Positions 1 through 8,582 of a stretch of DNA of 64,000 nt are shown here, piece after piece. Location: NCBI GenBank assembly GCA_016716505.1, contig JADJWF010000003.1, positions 62,001-126,000 of the forward strand, in the 5' to 3' direction. Within the stretch, counting starts at the first letter, position 1; each line of letters starts with the position of its first letter. Below the pieces are notes generated by a model. The model saw only the letters and a list, made by a program, of their open reading frames with translations, was not told the DNA's origin and did no database searches. The position numbers were made by a program, and so were the translations under genes. The stretch comes from Verrucomicrobiota bacterium. Its GTDB lineage: Bacteria; Verrucomicrobiota; Verrucomicrobiia; Limisphaerales; J093.

Positions 1-558
1 GCACTCGACGCACCACCGCGTGCCATCGGCCTCTGTGTAGCCCTCGATTACCGGCTCGATGCCGCGCGCCTTCATGAGGTCGTCAAAGCTGGCGATCGTG
101 TTCCAGCGCCCCGAGTTCAACCGGATGCACGGCACGCCCAGTTCGTAGGCGATTTCGATGCACTTGACGGTGTGCTCCACCTGTTGCCGCCGGTACTCGG
201 CACTGGGATCCACGAAGTCCTGGTGAATCGAAAACGCGATCAGGTCAATGCCGTTGAGGAAGGCGTGGCGCTTGAGCTTGCGGAGATAGGCCCGGTGGTC
301 GGCCGTCAACGGCTCCTTTTCCGGGATGTCCATCTGGCGATGCAGGATGTCCACGCCTTCAACGCCCAAGTCCGACGCCTTTTCGATGACGGTCTCAATC
401 GCCACCTTCGGCGGGCGGAAATGCCAGTAAGAGTAGGTGGAGATGCCGAGCTTGATGCGATGCGAAGCGGAGGGAGCGACAGGCGGCGCGCCAAATGCCA
501 GGGGTACCCCCGCCGCCAGCCCGGCGGCGGTCAAAAACGAACGTCGGGAGAAGTTCAC
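1..558 (-). CDS. Tat-exported sugar phosphate isomerase/epimerase-like protein, 3' end outside window
   Basis: N-terminal 186 codons of a gene that runs off the left edge. It starts at a GTG (558-556); no in-frame ATG lies nearby, and the GTG gives MNFSRRSFLTAAGLAAG, a twin-arginine signal (RRSFL). The mature start reads IKLGISTYSYWHF, followed by VEGVDILH and LIAFSIHQDF. This is the pattern of the xylose-isomerase-like TIM-barrel family (AP_endonuc_2), in which strand ends carry metal and sugar ligands. Family members isomerise or epimerise sugars or cyclitols. The substrate here is unknown. It is the last visible gene of a minus-strand set with the GH2 enzyme and the sensor/regulator pair, so a role in processing the released sugar is inferred. 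Confidence 0.75.
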   Translation of the reverse strand, partial: MNFSRRSFLTAAGLAAGVPLAFGAPPVAPSASHRIKLGISTYSYWHFRPPKVAIETVIEKASDLGVEGVDILHRQMDIPEKEPLTADHRAYLRKLKRHAFLNGIDLIAFSIHQDFVDPSAEYRRQQVEHTVKCIEIAYELGVPCIRLNSGRWNTIASFDDLMKARGIEPVIEGYTEADGTRWCVEC

Positions 559-652
559 GGGCGCAGCATGGTCCGCCGGCCGCTTCGGACGCAAGTCGCA
601 GAATCCTTGGTAGCCGCTGCGGCAGCGCCAAAATCTCGCCGGCGCGCGCGGC

Positions 653-3475
653 CTACTTCAACGTGAACACGACCGTGGGATCGAGCGGATACCGACCGAA
701 GCGTTCCCCGTAAATGGCCAGCCCGCCGGGGAACGCCTCGTCCACCTCAAGGCGGAGCACCAATTCCTTGGCGCCCGCCGCGGCACTGAGCGCCTCGGGG
801 GGAATCGTTGCGCGGAGCAACCACCCGTAGGACCCGGCTTCGCGCAGCTTCCGATCCCGGAGTTGCGAGTGCCAGGACAGGATGCCGCGATGGTCGGCGG
901 GGTCATCTGCCAGCTCGAACGTCCCGGCCGTGACGCCGTTGACGCGCACGCGGACGCGGCTCGGGAACAACTCGGTGTCGGTCATTGGATACGAGTTGGG
1001 GTTTTGGCTGCGATGCGCCACGCCCTCGCCCCGCATGTAGTCCACATCCCGGAAGGTCGCCCCTTCGCGGTCCTTGGCGAACAGTTCCTTGGCCGAGGCC
1101 TCCACCAAGAACGTGGCGCCCGTGACATCGCCGGCGCTCAACCCGTCGGGCCAGGGCAGACGGTATTCGAAGTAGCCGTGGCCGGCGCCATTGACCTTGA
1201 GACCCTCCAGCACGTTCCACTGCTTCTGCGACCAGCGGGCCTCGCGGAAGCTGGCAGGTGCCAGCCGCAGCACGCGGGCCCGGCCCTGTTCGAGCGTGAC
1301 CAGTTCATCGCGCGGCGACGAACCGTCGCCGATGACGAAGGTGGTGAAGTTCCGGTGCAGCACGCTGCCGGCCTCGTCCTCCAAAGCGAGCGCCAGGATG
1401 GCCAGCCCGCGCTTTTCGGGGAGTTTCACCGTCAACCCCGGGTTCAAGGCCCCGGTGGTCCAGCCACCCGAGAGCGGCAACACGCGGCGGCCGCGTTCGT
1501 AGCTCTCGCGCCGGCCGAGCGTGTCCCAGCCGAACAGCTCCGTCCGCAGGGCCAGGGTGCCGCCGCGGGCGGCCTCGGTCAGGAAAGAAACGTAAAGTGG
1601 GAGTTCCAAGGAGGCGCCGGGTGCAACCGTCTGGCTCAAGGAATCCCCGGCCACGACATAGAAGGGGCTGTGCAAGTCGTTCAACGTCATCCCGGGCACC
1701 AGCTCCTCCAGGCCGGTGAATTTATCCGAGCGGTCGTAGCGCCAGTAGCCGTTCCACTCGTTGATGACGTCGTGATGCTCGGTGTAGAGCCAGCCGCAGA
1801 CCTTGGGGTGCCGTCGAAATTCGTTCATCATCTGGTGGTAGTCCCACGACCAATCCACGTCGCCCGTGCTGCCCTCATAGCCCCACACGTTGCCACATTC
1901 GGAGTTGAGCAGGGGTTGGTTGGCCTGCTTGCGGCCGCCGATGAAGTTCCACGTCGAGCCGGGGAAGGTGTCCCGCGTCACCTGATCGAGGTGCGCACGC
2001 CACTCCCAGCCGGGCAGGTAGGCGTGCCACGAGTTGATGTCCGTCTCGACATGATCGTAGTTGCAGGGCGAGTTGTCCTCCACGAGGCGGGTCGGATCGA
2101 GCTGTTTGGCCAGCCGGTAAATCGAGGCCACCCATTCCTGGGTTTCGGGCAGGTATTCCCGCTTGTCGCCCTGACGAGTGAAAAGGCCCCACGTCTCGTT
2201 GAAGGGTACCCAGGAGAAGATGGAAGGGTGGTTGAAGTCGCGCGCAATCATTCCCCGGAGGGCGTGCTCGATCTCGCGTCGCATCTCCGCGTCGGGCTCG
2301 CCCCATGAATTGGGCACGTCGGCCATGATGAGCAGCCCGAGCCGGTCCGCCCAATAGAGCTTGCGCGGCACCTCGATCTTCACATGCACGCGGTTGGCGT
2401 TCAGCCCGATGCGCTTGGAGCGGAGGATTTCATCCCGCATGAAGGCGTCGCTGGGGAAGGTGTAAAAGCCGTCCGGATGATACGACTGATCGAGACACAT
2501 CTGCAGGTACACGGGCCGGCCGTTCAGCGCGATGTACGGGAAGTCCGTGCCCGGCAGGTTCATCACGCTGATTTTCCTCATGCCGAAATAGCTGGCCACG
2601 CGGTCCTCGCTGCCCGGCGCCGTGAGCACTGCCTCGAGTTCGTAAAGAAACGGATCGTCGAGCGTCCACAGGCGTGGTTTCGGAATCGGCACGTCGAAGG
2701 AAACCGACTCGGCGTCCGCGGGCACCGGCTGGGTGACCTCGCCCACTCCGCCCGTCTTGAACCGCAGCCGCAGGGCGGCACCGCCGGGGGCCTTGCCGGA
2801 AAGCGTTGCGCGGACCGTGGCCAGTTCCTTGTCAATGTCCGGCGTGAAGTGAAGCGAGCGGATAAACATCGCCGGACGCGCCTCAAGATAGATCGTCTGC
2901 CAGATGCCCTTGGCCTCGCCGTAGCCCTGCTTGCCTTCGAGCTTGAAGGCGTGCTTCGTGTCGTCCACGCGCAGGACCAGCCGCTGCTCGACGCCCCACT
3001 TCACGTGCGGCGTCAGTTCGAACTCGAACGGCGTGTAGCCGCCGCGATGCTCCCCCAGCGGCTGCCCGTCGAGCCAGCCCTTGGTCAGCCAGTCGCACGC
3101 CCCCACCACCACGAACACCCGTTTCCCCCGCCACGCCTCCGGCACCACGATGTTCCGCGCGTACCAGCCAAGGTCCGCCCGGTTGGTCACGCCGGACAGT
3201 TTCGAGCCCCACGGAAATGGAACCGTGATCCTCAGCTCGAATGGTCGGACACCCGCCGCCCAATTCGCCTTCTCGCCGGCGTCATCCGGGTCGAACTGAA
3301 AAGCCCACGCGCCGTTGAGATTCTGCCAGTCCGCCCGCTCGAAATCTGGTCGCGGATGCTCGGGCAGCGGGATCGGGGAAGACTCACCGAAAGTCGCAGG
3401 CGACAGGAAGACCAACAGGGCGGCGATGCCACCACAAAAGAGGCGCCGCGGGGTTTGAGGCAGAGCGTGCGTCAT
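653..3475 (-). CDS. Secreted glycoside hydrolase family 2 protein (beta-galactosidase/glucuronidase type)
   Basis: About 940 residues. I chose the ATG at 3475 (MTHALPQTPRRLF...) because a Sec signal peptide follows directly; the frame stays open 19 codons further upstream. The order is typical GH2: N-terminal sugar-binding jelly roll (ADWQNLNGAWAFQFD), immunoglobulin-like sandwich, then a TIM barrel. The acid/base is probably Glu427 in VPFNETWG and the nucleophile Glu526 in LNSECGN, both where the family has them. A further beta-rich C-terminal region of about 300 residues follows. It would cleave beta-linked galactose, glucuronate or mannose from glycans in the periplasm or outside. It sits about 110 bases behind the response regulator, so sugar-triggered expression by that pair is likely. 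Confidence 0.9.
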   Translation of the reverse strand: MTHALPQTPRRLFCGGIAALLVFLSPATFGESSPIPLPEHPRPDFERADWQNLNGAWAFQFDPDDAGEKANWAAGVRPFELRITVPFPWGSKLSGVTNRADLGWYARNIVVPEAWRGKRVFVVVGACDWLTKGWLDGQPLGEHRGGYTPFEFELTPHVKWGVEQRLVLRVDDTKHAFKLEGKQGYGEAKGIWQTIYLEARPAMFIRSLHFTPDIDKELATVRATLSGKAPGGAALRLRFKTGGVGEVTQPVPADAESVSFDVPIPKPRLWTLDDPFLYELEAVLTAPGSEDRVASYFGMRKISVMNLPGTDFPYIALNGRPVYLQMCLDQSYHPDGFYTFPSDAFMRDEILRSKRIGLNANRVHVKIEVPRKLYWADRLGLLIMADVPNSWGEPDAEMRREIEHALRGMIARDFNHPSIFSWVPFNETWGLFTRQGDKREYLPETQEWVASIYRLAKQLDPTRLVEDNSPCNYDHVETDINSWHAYLPGWEWRAHLDQVTRDTFPGSTWNFIGGRKQANQPLLNSECGNVWGYEGSTGDVDWSWDYHQMMNEFRRHPKVCGWLYTEHHDVINEWNGYWRYDRSDKFTGLEELVPGMTLNDLHSPFYVVAGDSLSQTVAPGASLELPLYVSFLTEAARGGTLALRTELFGWDTLGRRESYERGRRVLPLSGGWTTGALNPGLTVKLPEKRGLAILALALEDEAGSVLHRNFTTFVIGDGSSPRDELVTLEQGRARVLRLAPASFREARWSQKQWNVLEGLKVNGAGHGYFEYRLPWPDGLSAGDVTGATFLVEASAKELFAKDREGATFRDVDYMRGEGVAHRSQNPNSYPMTDTELFPSRVRVRVNGVTAGTFELADDPADHRGILSWHSQLRDRKLREAGSYGWLLRATIPPEALSAAAGAKELVLRLEVDEAFPGGLAIYGERFGRYPLDPTVVFTLK

Positions 3476-3583
3476 GCCACTAGTTCGCCACACGAGAGCG
3501 GTGGGATCAAGCGCCGAGTCTCGCGGACCCACGATTTTCCGCCTCCGGAAAAGGCCGCTCCGCCTCGCGAGGGATTGTCCTGC

Positions 3584-4209
3584 CTAACGCCGCAGAAATT
3601 TGGCCACCGCTTCGGTTCGCGTGCGGACCTGCAGCTTCTCGTAGATGCGGCGGATATAGGTGTGGACCGTTTCGTAGCTGACGCCCAGCTTCTCGGCGAT
3701 TTCCTTGTAGATCAGCCCTTGGGCGAGACAGTCCAGCACCTGCTGCTCCCGCTCGGAGAGGTTCTCGGTCGGATCGGCCACGGGAGCGGTGCGTTGGAAC
3801 GACTGCACCACCTTGCGGGCGATGTGCGTTGTCATGGGGGACCCGCCTTTGAGCACGTCACGGATCGCCGCCAGCAACTCGTCGCGCGGCGTGCGCTTGA
3901 GCAGGTAGCCCGTTGCCCCCGCTGCCAGCGCGTTGAAGATGTTCTCCGTGTCCTCGTACACGGTGAGCATGATCACCTGGACCCGGGGCGCCACTTGCTT
4001 GAGCCGGCGCACGCACTCGACACCGTTCATGCCGGGCAGATTGATGTCCATCAGCACCACGTCGGTGCGTCAGCGGGCAGACCCTCGATCGCCGCCTCGG
4101 CGTTCGAGTACACGCTGACGCACTGCATACCCTCGGCCCGGGCGATCACCCGTGAGAGTGTGGTCCGCACGGCTTCGCTGTCCTCAACGATGGCAACCTT
4201 GATGGGCAT
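3584..4209 (-). CDS. NarL/FixJ-type response regulator, interrupted by a one-base frameshift
   Basis: The natural start is the ATG at 4209 (MPIKVAIVEDSEAV), with the acidic pair of a receiver domain. That frame hits a TGA just before the phospho-acceptor. The remainder (DINLPGMNGVECV, then a LuxR-type helix-turn-helix from LSEREQQVLDCLAQG) lies in the next frame from 4060. One missing base in about 4061-4072 explains it, and restoring it gives a normal 208-residue protein with Asp55 in place. It follows the kinase by 60 bases and is its probable partner; the output would be DNA binding at the GH2 operon. As written the gene cannot give a full product unless the gap is a sequencing error. Confidence 0.85.
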
Positions 4210-4269
4210 GAATGTTTGAGTTCGGTGCGAGCTGTCCGGACAAGAACCGTACGCGGCGGCCGCGGGGCG

Positions 4270-7200
4270 TCAATCGGCAGGCCGCCGCCCCCCGAGCGGA
4301 GCAGTAAGGCGAATGACCGTGCCTCGGCCGGGGGCGGGACTGATTTCAAACCGCCCCCCAATATCCTCCATGCGCTTGCGCATCCCGCGCAGTCCGTTCC
4401 GGTTTCGCACGGCCTTTTCGTCGAGTTCGCCGAGGCCTTTGCCGTCGTCCGCGATCTCAATCGTGAAAGCCTCCGGTCCGAGCTTGAGGCTGACCCGGGC
4501 TTCGGAGGCGCCGGCGTGGCGCACGATGTTAGTGACCGCCTCCTTGGCGGCGAGGAAGACGTTGTGCCGGACATCCGGCGGAATGTTGACGGCCGGCAAC
4601 TCCGCCGGCACGTCCAGCCGGTACCGCACGCCGGCGACGCCCAGATATTCCTGAGCGTGTTTGCAGAGGTACGTCACCAACCCTTCCAGCGTGTCGTTCG
4701 ACGGGTTCACCGCCCAGACGATCTCGTCCAGCGTCCGGGTCGTCTCCCGCGCGGTTTGCGTAATCTGGCGGGCGTGCGCGGCCACCTCGTCCGGCAGGTC
4801 TTTATCCACCTCGGCCAGTTCGCCGAGCATGGCCACCTGCGTGAGATTCGCGCCAAGTTGATCGTGCAGGTCCTGGGCAATCCGGGACCGCTCCTTCTCC
4901 AAGGCTTCTTCCCGTTTCAGTTCGAGGAGCTGCCGCTGCAGCTTCTGCGTGGAGACATAGCGCACGACGGCGGCCACCAGCGCGAGCAGCACCGCCGCCA
5001 GCGTCGGCGCAAACCAGCGTTGCCGCCACAGCGGCGTCAACACCTCGATTGCCAGCGCGCTGCCCAGTTCGTTCCACACCCCATCCTCATTGCTGGCAAT
5101 TACCTGAAAGCGATACCGGCCCGGCGGCAGTTTGGGATACCGCGCCACGCGGTCGCCACCCGCTTCCACCCACGTCTGCTCGTAGGGCGTGAGACGATAG
5201 CGAAAACGGGCCCGGTCCGGCGCGCCCAGATTGAGACTGGTGAACTGAATCTCCAGCCGCTCGCGTCCCGGCGGGATGATCAAGGGCTGCGGAAACGCGC
5301 GTCGCAGCGCGTTTGTGCCCTGATCCTGGCCGTCCACGCGAACCTCCTCGATCACCACCGGCGGCGGCGTCAAGTTGGGCCGCAGGCGATCCGGGTTCAC
5401 GGCGACCAGGCCGCGTACCGACGCGAACCACAGCCGGCCTTCCGCGCCCCGCCACGCCGCTGGCTGTGAACCGAGGGGAAATTCCCGCGTCGGCAAACCG
5501 TCGGCCCGATCATAGACGCGACACGCGACGCGCGGGGCACGGCCGGCGGCGAATTCCTCCAGCGCCGCTCGCGGCACGCGCGCCAGGCCCGCGTTGGACC
5601 CGATCCAGAGTGATCCCTGTCCATCATCCAACATCGCGCCGATGCTGTTGCCAGGCAGGCCATCCCGGCTGGTGAACCGGTTCCAACGCCCGTCCCGATA
5701 GCGCGCCAGGCCACTGCCAAAGCTGCCCACCCACACCGTGCCGTCGGCATCCACCAACAGGGACGACACATCGTCACTCGGCAGCCCGTCGGTCCTGCGG
5801 AGATGGCTGAACCGGCCCTCGCGCCAACGATTGAGACCGCCGCCGACGGTGCCGATCCACAGATTCCCCTCGGCGTCATCGGCCAGGGCGCGGACTTCGT
5901 TCGCCGACAAGCCGTCCGCGGTGGTGAAGAGCCTCCAACCCGTTTCGGTCTGCAGTCCCAGTCCTCCCGGGGTGCCGCACCAAAGACGGCCTTGGCGATC
6001 CCGAAACAGCACGGAAACCACCGCGTGCAGTCCTTCTGCGCCCTCGGCTGGTTCGAAAGTGCGTCCCCGCAATTCGAACAGGCCGCTGGCCCGCGTGCCG
6101 ACCCAGACATTGGTCACGCGCGCGTCAAAGTCGCCCCAAGCCACCAGCGACTCCGCCAACAAGCCGCTCCGCGCCGGCACGGACACCTCCGCCCAAACCG
6201 AGAGGACTTGGGGGTTGATGAGCCCGCTGCCACCCGCGAAGCGTTCACTGCCGATCGGATGCCAGCGCCACACCCCTCGCCATCGGTGCCGGCCCAGACA
6301 GTGCCCGTGGCGTCTTCGCAAACCGTCAGCACGGTCTGACCACGGGTTTCCTCCAGCACCTCAAACACCTGGCGTTTGATGCGGTTCAAACCGCCTCCCT
6401 GGGTGCCGGCCCAAAGGTTACCCTCGCGGTCTGCGCACAGGGAAATCACGGTGTTGTGGGACAGACCTTCGCGGGTCGTCAGGCGGGTCACCCGCCCGTC
6501 TGCACTGAACCAGTACAGGCCGCTCCCCGCTGTGCCGACCACCAGATTCCCGGATACGTCCTCGCTCGCTGCCGTCACGCGCGTCCCCGGCGGCCAGGGA
6601 TACGGGCCGGCATCGCGTTCGAGCTGTCCTCGCCGCCAGATCTCGATGCGGCCATCGGCGAGACGCCAGAAACCGCCTTTTTGTCGCGCGGCCAGGAAGT
6701 CAAGGCGTCCCACTTCCAATTCGCGCAAGAGGGGGAGTTCAAAGGCCGCGCCACCCGGACCACCGATCTGCGCCAGCCGGTGATCCGTGCCGACCCATAA
6801 CTCGCCGTCCACGGTCGCCACCAGCGTGCGCAACGTGCTTGGCCGGTCATGACCGAACAGATGCGGGATGAACCGACGGCCCCGCCGCTGCCAGACCGCT
6901 CCGTCAGCCGTGTTGAGCCAAACCGCGCCGGTTGAGTCCGCGCGCGCGGCCACCAGGCGGCTCTCAGAGGCGCCCTGCCCGAGGCCGGTGCTCGTGATCT
7001 CGCCGTCCTGAAGAAAGGCGGCGCCGCCGGTTTCCGTGCCAATCCACAGCGTCCCGGACGGGTCCTCATACAAGCTCACAATCCGCGAGCTCGGCAGGCC
7101 CGGGGTGTTGCTTTCGTCGAAGACGGCGAACCGCGCGCCGTCAAAGCGAACCAGCCCGTTGAGCGTGCCCAACCAAAGGTAACCATCGCGCGTCTGGACG

Positions 7201-7367
7201 ATGGCGGTAACGGAGTTCTGGGGCAGACCGTCGTCCGTGTCCCACGTCCGGATGATGAAGGGGGAGGCTGCCGCCGGCGGCAATTCCGCGGGGGCGGCTT
7301 GCGACGCCCCCCAGCCCAGCAGGACAAGGAGCGGGATCAGGCTCGGTTTGCTGCGCCAACGCCGCAT
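4270..7367 (-). CDS. Two-component propeller sensor histidine kinase, interrupted by a one-base frameshift
   Basis: The start is the ATG at 7367, which gives a signal peptide (MRRWRSKPSLIPLLVLLGW). The periplasmic part is a series of Reg_prop blades (DGLPQNSVTAI, GLSHNTVISL, DGLSANEVRAL, DGLPSDDVSSL, DGLPGNSIGAM), then a Y_Y_Y domain (FRYRLTPYEQTW), one membrane helix near LAAVLLALVAAVV, a HisKA_3 box (IAQDLHDQLG, His about residue 835) and a HATPase domain (NRNGLRGMRKRMEDIGG). Two frames meet at the CCCC run at 6273-6276 (GGGG in the message): GTDGEG in one frame continues as VWRWHPIG in the other. One missing G restores a 1032-residue protein. Sensors of this family read oligosaccharides in the periplasm. 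Unlike the Bacteroidetes hybrids, the receiver is a separate gene. Confidence 0.88.
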
Positions 7368-7539
7368 GAGTGATTGTTCAAATGCCGCTGGCTGGAGTGC
7401 AAATCGGAAAAGCCGCGCCGCTGGGCCACACGAACGCGTCGGCTGGGACCACCGCCCCGGATCCGGGAACGCTTGCCGTCCGCACCCCGAGTTCCCATGA
7501 TCCGCCCGCGTTAAAAGACGAAACCAATTACTTCCAACG

Positions 7540-7950
7540 ATGAAAACCACCCTCGCTCTGCTTTGTGCCACGCTCATCAGCGCGTCTCTCTTCTGCGCGG
7601 CCGCCGCCGAAGGCAAGACCAAGCCCGTCCGCTCTGAGAAGCGCGGTGCCCTCGTCCACATGGTCTCCTTCAAGTTCAAGCCGGAGGCCACGCCCGCGCA
7701 GATCAAGGAGGTGGAGACCGCGTTCGCGGCGCTGAAGAAGCAGATTCCCCAGATCGTGTCGTTCGAGTGGGGCACCAACGTCAGCCCTGAGGGGCTCGAC
7801 AAGGGCTTCACCCACGGCTTCATCCTCACGTTCAAGAATGCCGCCGACCGCGACGCCTACCTCGTTCATCCCGACCACAAGAAGTTCGGCGCGCTGGTCG
7901 GCCCGGTCCTCGCAGACGTGTTCGTGGTGGATTTTGTCTCCCGCCGTTAG
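7540..7950 (+). CDS. Exported Dabb-domain (stress-responsive A/B barrel) protein
   Basis: 136 residues. The first 23 or so form a signal peptide (MKTTLALLCATLISASLFCAAAA). The body has the dimeric alpha/beta barrel pattern: HMVSFKFKPEATPAQIKEVE at the start, then FEWGTNVSPEGLDKGFTHG and a final YLVHPDHKKFGALVGPVL. This is the usual spacing of Dabb domains. Functions of the family are poorly known; some are enzymes acting on polyketide or small aromatic compounds. It diverges from the sensor kinase, with 172 bases between the two starts. Confidence 0.85.
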   Translation: MKTTLALLCATLISASLFCAAAAEGKTKPVRSEKRGALVHMVSFKFKPEATPAQIKEVETAFAALKKQIPQIVSFEWGTNVSPEGLDKGFTHGFILTFKNAADRDAYLVHPDHKKFGALVGPVLADVFVVDFVSRR

Positions 7951-8053
7951 CACTCCGCTTGCCGGGCGACTCTCCCGGCGCAGAACGCTTTTCGCCCGGC
8001 GGGCCGCGGTTTTCTCCTTTGCGGCCGGGGCGCAATGCACGTAAACCACGCCC

Positions 8054-8533
8054 ATGGATCCGTTGCTCAAACTCCTGCGCGAAAACGCCACCTACCGCCC
8101 CGACCAGCTCGCGGCGATGCTCAACCTGCCGGAAGCCGAGGTCACCGCCCGCATCCGCGCCTATGAGGCCGACCGAGTGATCGTCGGTTACCGCACGGTC
8201 CTCAACGAGGAGAAGCTCGGCTTGCACCGGGTGCGCGCCGTCATCGAGGTGAAGATCACGCCCGAACGCGAGGGCGGCTTTGATCGGGTGGCCGAGCGCA
8301 TCGCCAAATACGCCGAGGTGAGATCCTGCTACCTCATGTCCGGTGGCTACGACCTGCTGGTCGAAGTGGAAGGCAGCGACCTGCGGGAAGTGGCCTCGTT
8401 CGTGTCCGCAAAACTGGCCACCATTCAGGGGGTGCTCTCGACCGCGACCCATTTCGTGCTCAAGCCGTACAAGGAGCAGGGCGTCCTGCTCGGAGGCGAG
8501 CTGACCGACGAGCGGCTGGCGGTGAGCCCCTGA
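8054..8533 (+). CDS. Lrp/AsnC family transcriptional regulator
   Basis: 159 residues, the usual length. An N-terminal helix-turn-helix (DQLAAMLNLPEAEVTARIRAY) and the linker DRVIVGYRTVLNEEKLG are followed by the RAM ligand-binding domain (VIEVKITPEREGGFDRVAERI, then the turn MSGGYDLLVEVEG). Such proteins form dimers or octamers, sense amino acids or related molecules, and often control the adjacent genes. The RAM domain ends with about 25 extra residues. The gene stands alone between the Dabb gene and the long secreted gene, 49 bases before the latter. The target is not visible. Confidence 0.88.
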   Translation: MDPLLKLLRENATYRPDQLAAMLNLPEAEVTARIRAYEADRVIVGYRTVLNEEKLGLHRVRAVIEVKITPEREGGFDRVAERIAKYAEVRSCYLMSGGYDLLVEVEGSDLREVASFVSAKLATIQGVLSTATHFVLKPYKEQGVLLGGELTDERLAVSP

Positions 8534-8582
8534 CGTCCGCCACCGAACGAACAAACGGGCGGTTTCCCTCGCCCCGCCACGG

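Noticed and set aside
2384..4219. 611-residue plus-strand frame across GH2 and regulator
   Set aside because: Antisense to two recognised genes and low in hydrophobic order; its openness follows from codon bias on the other strand.
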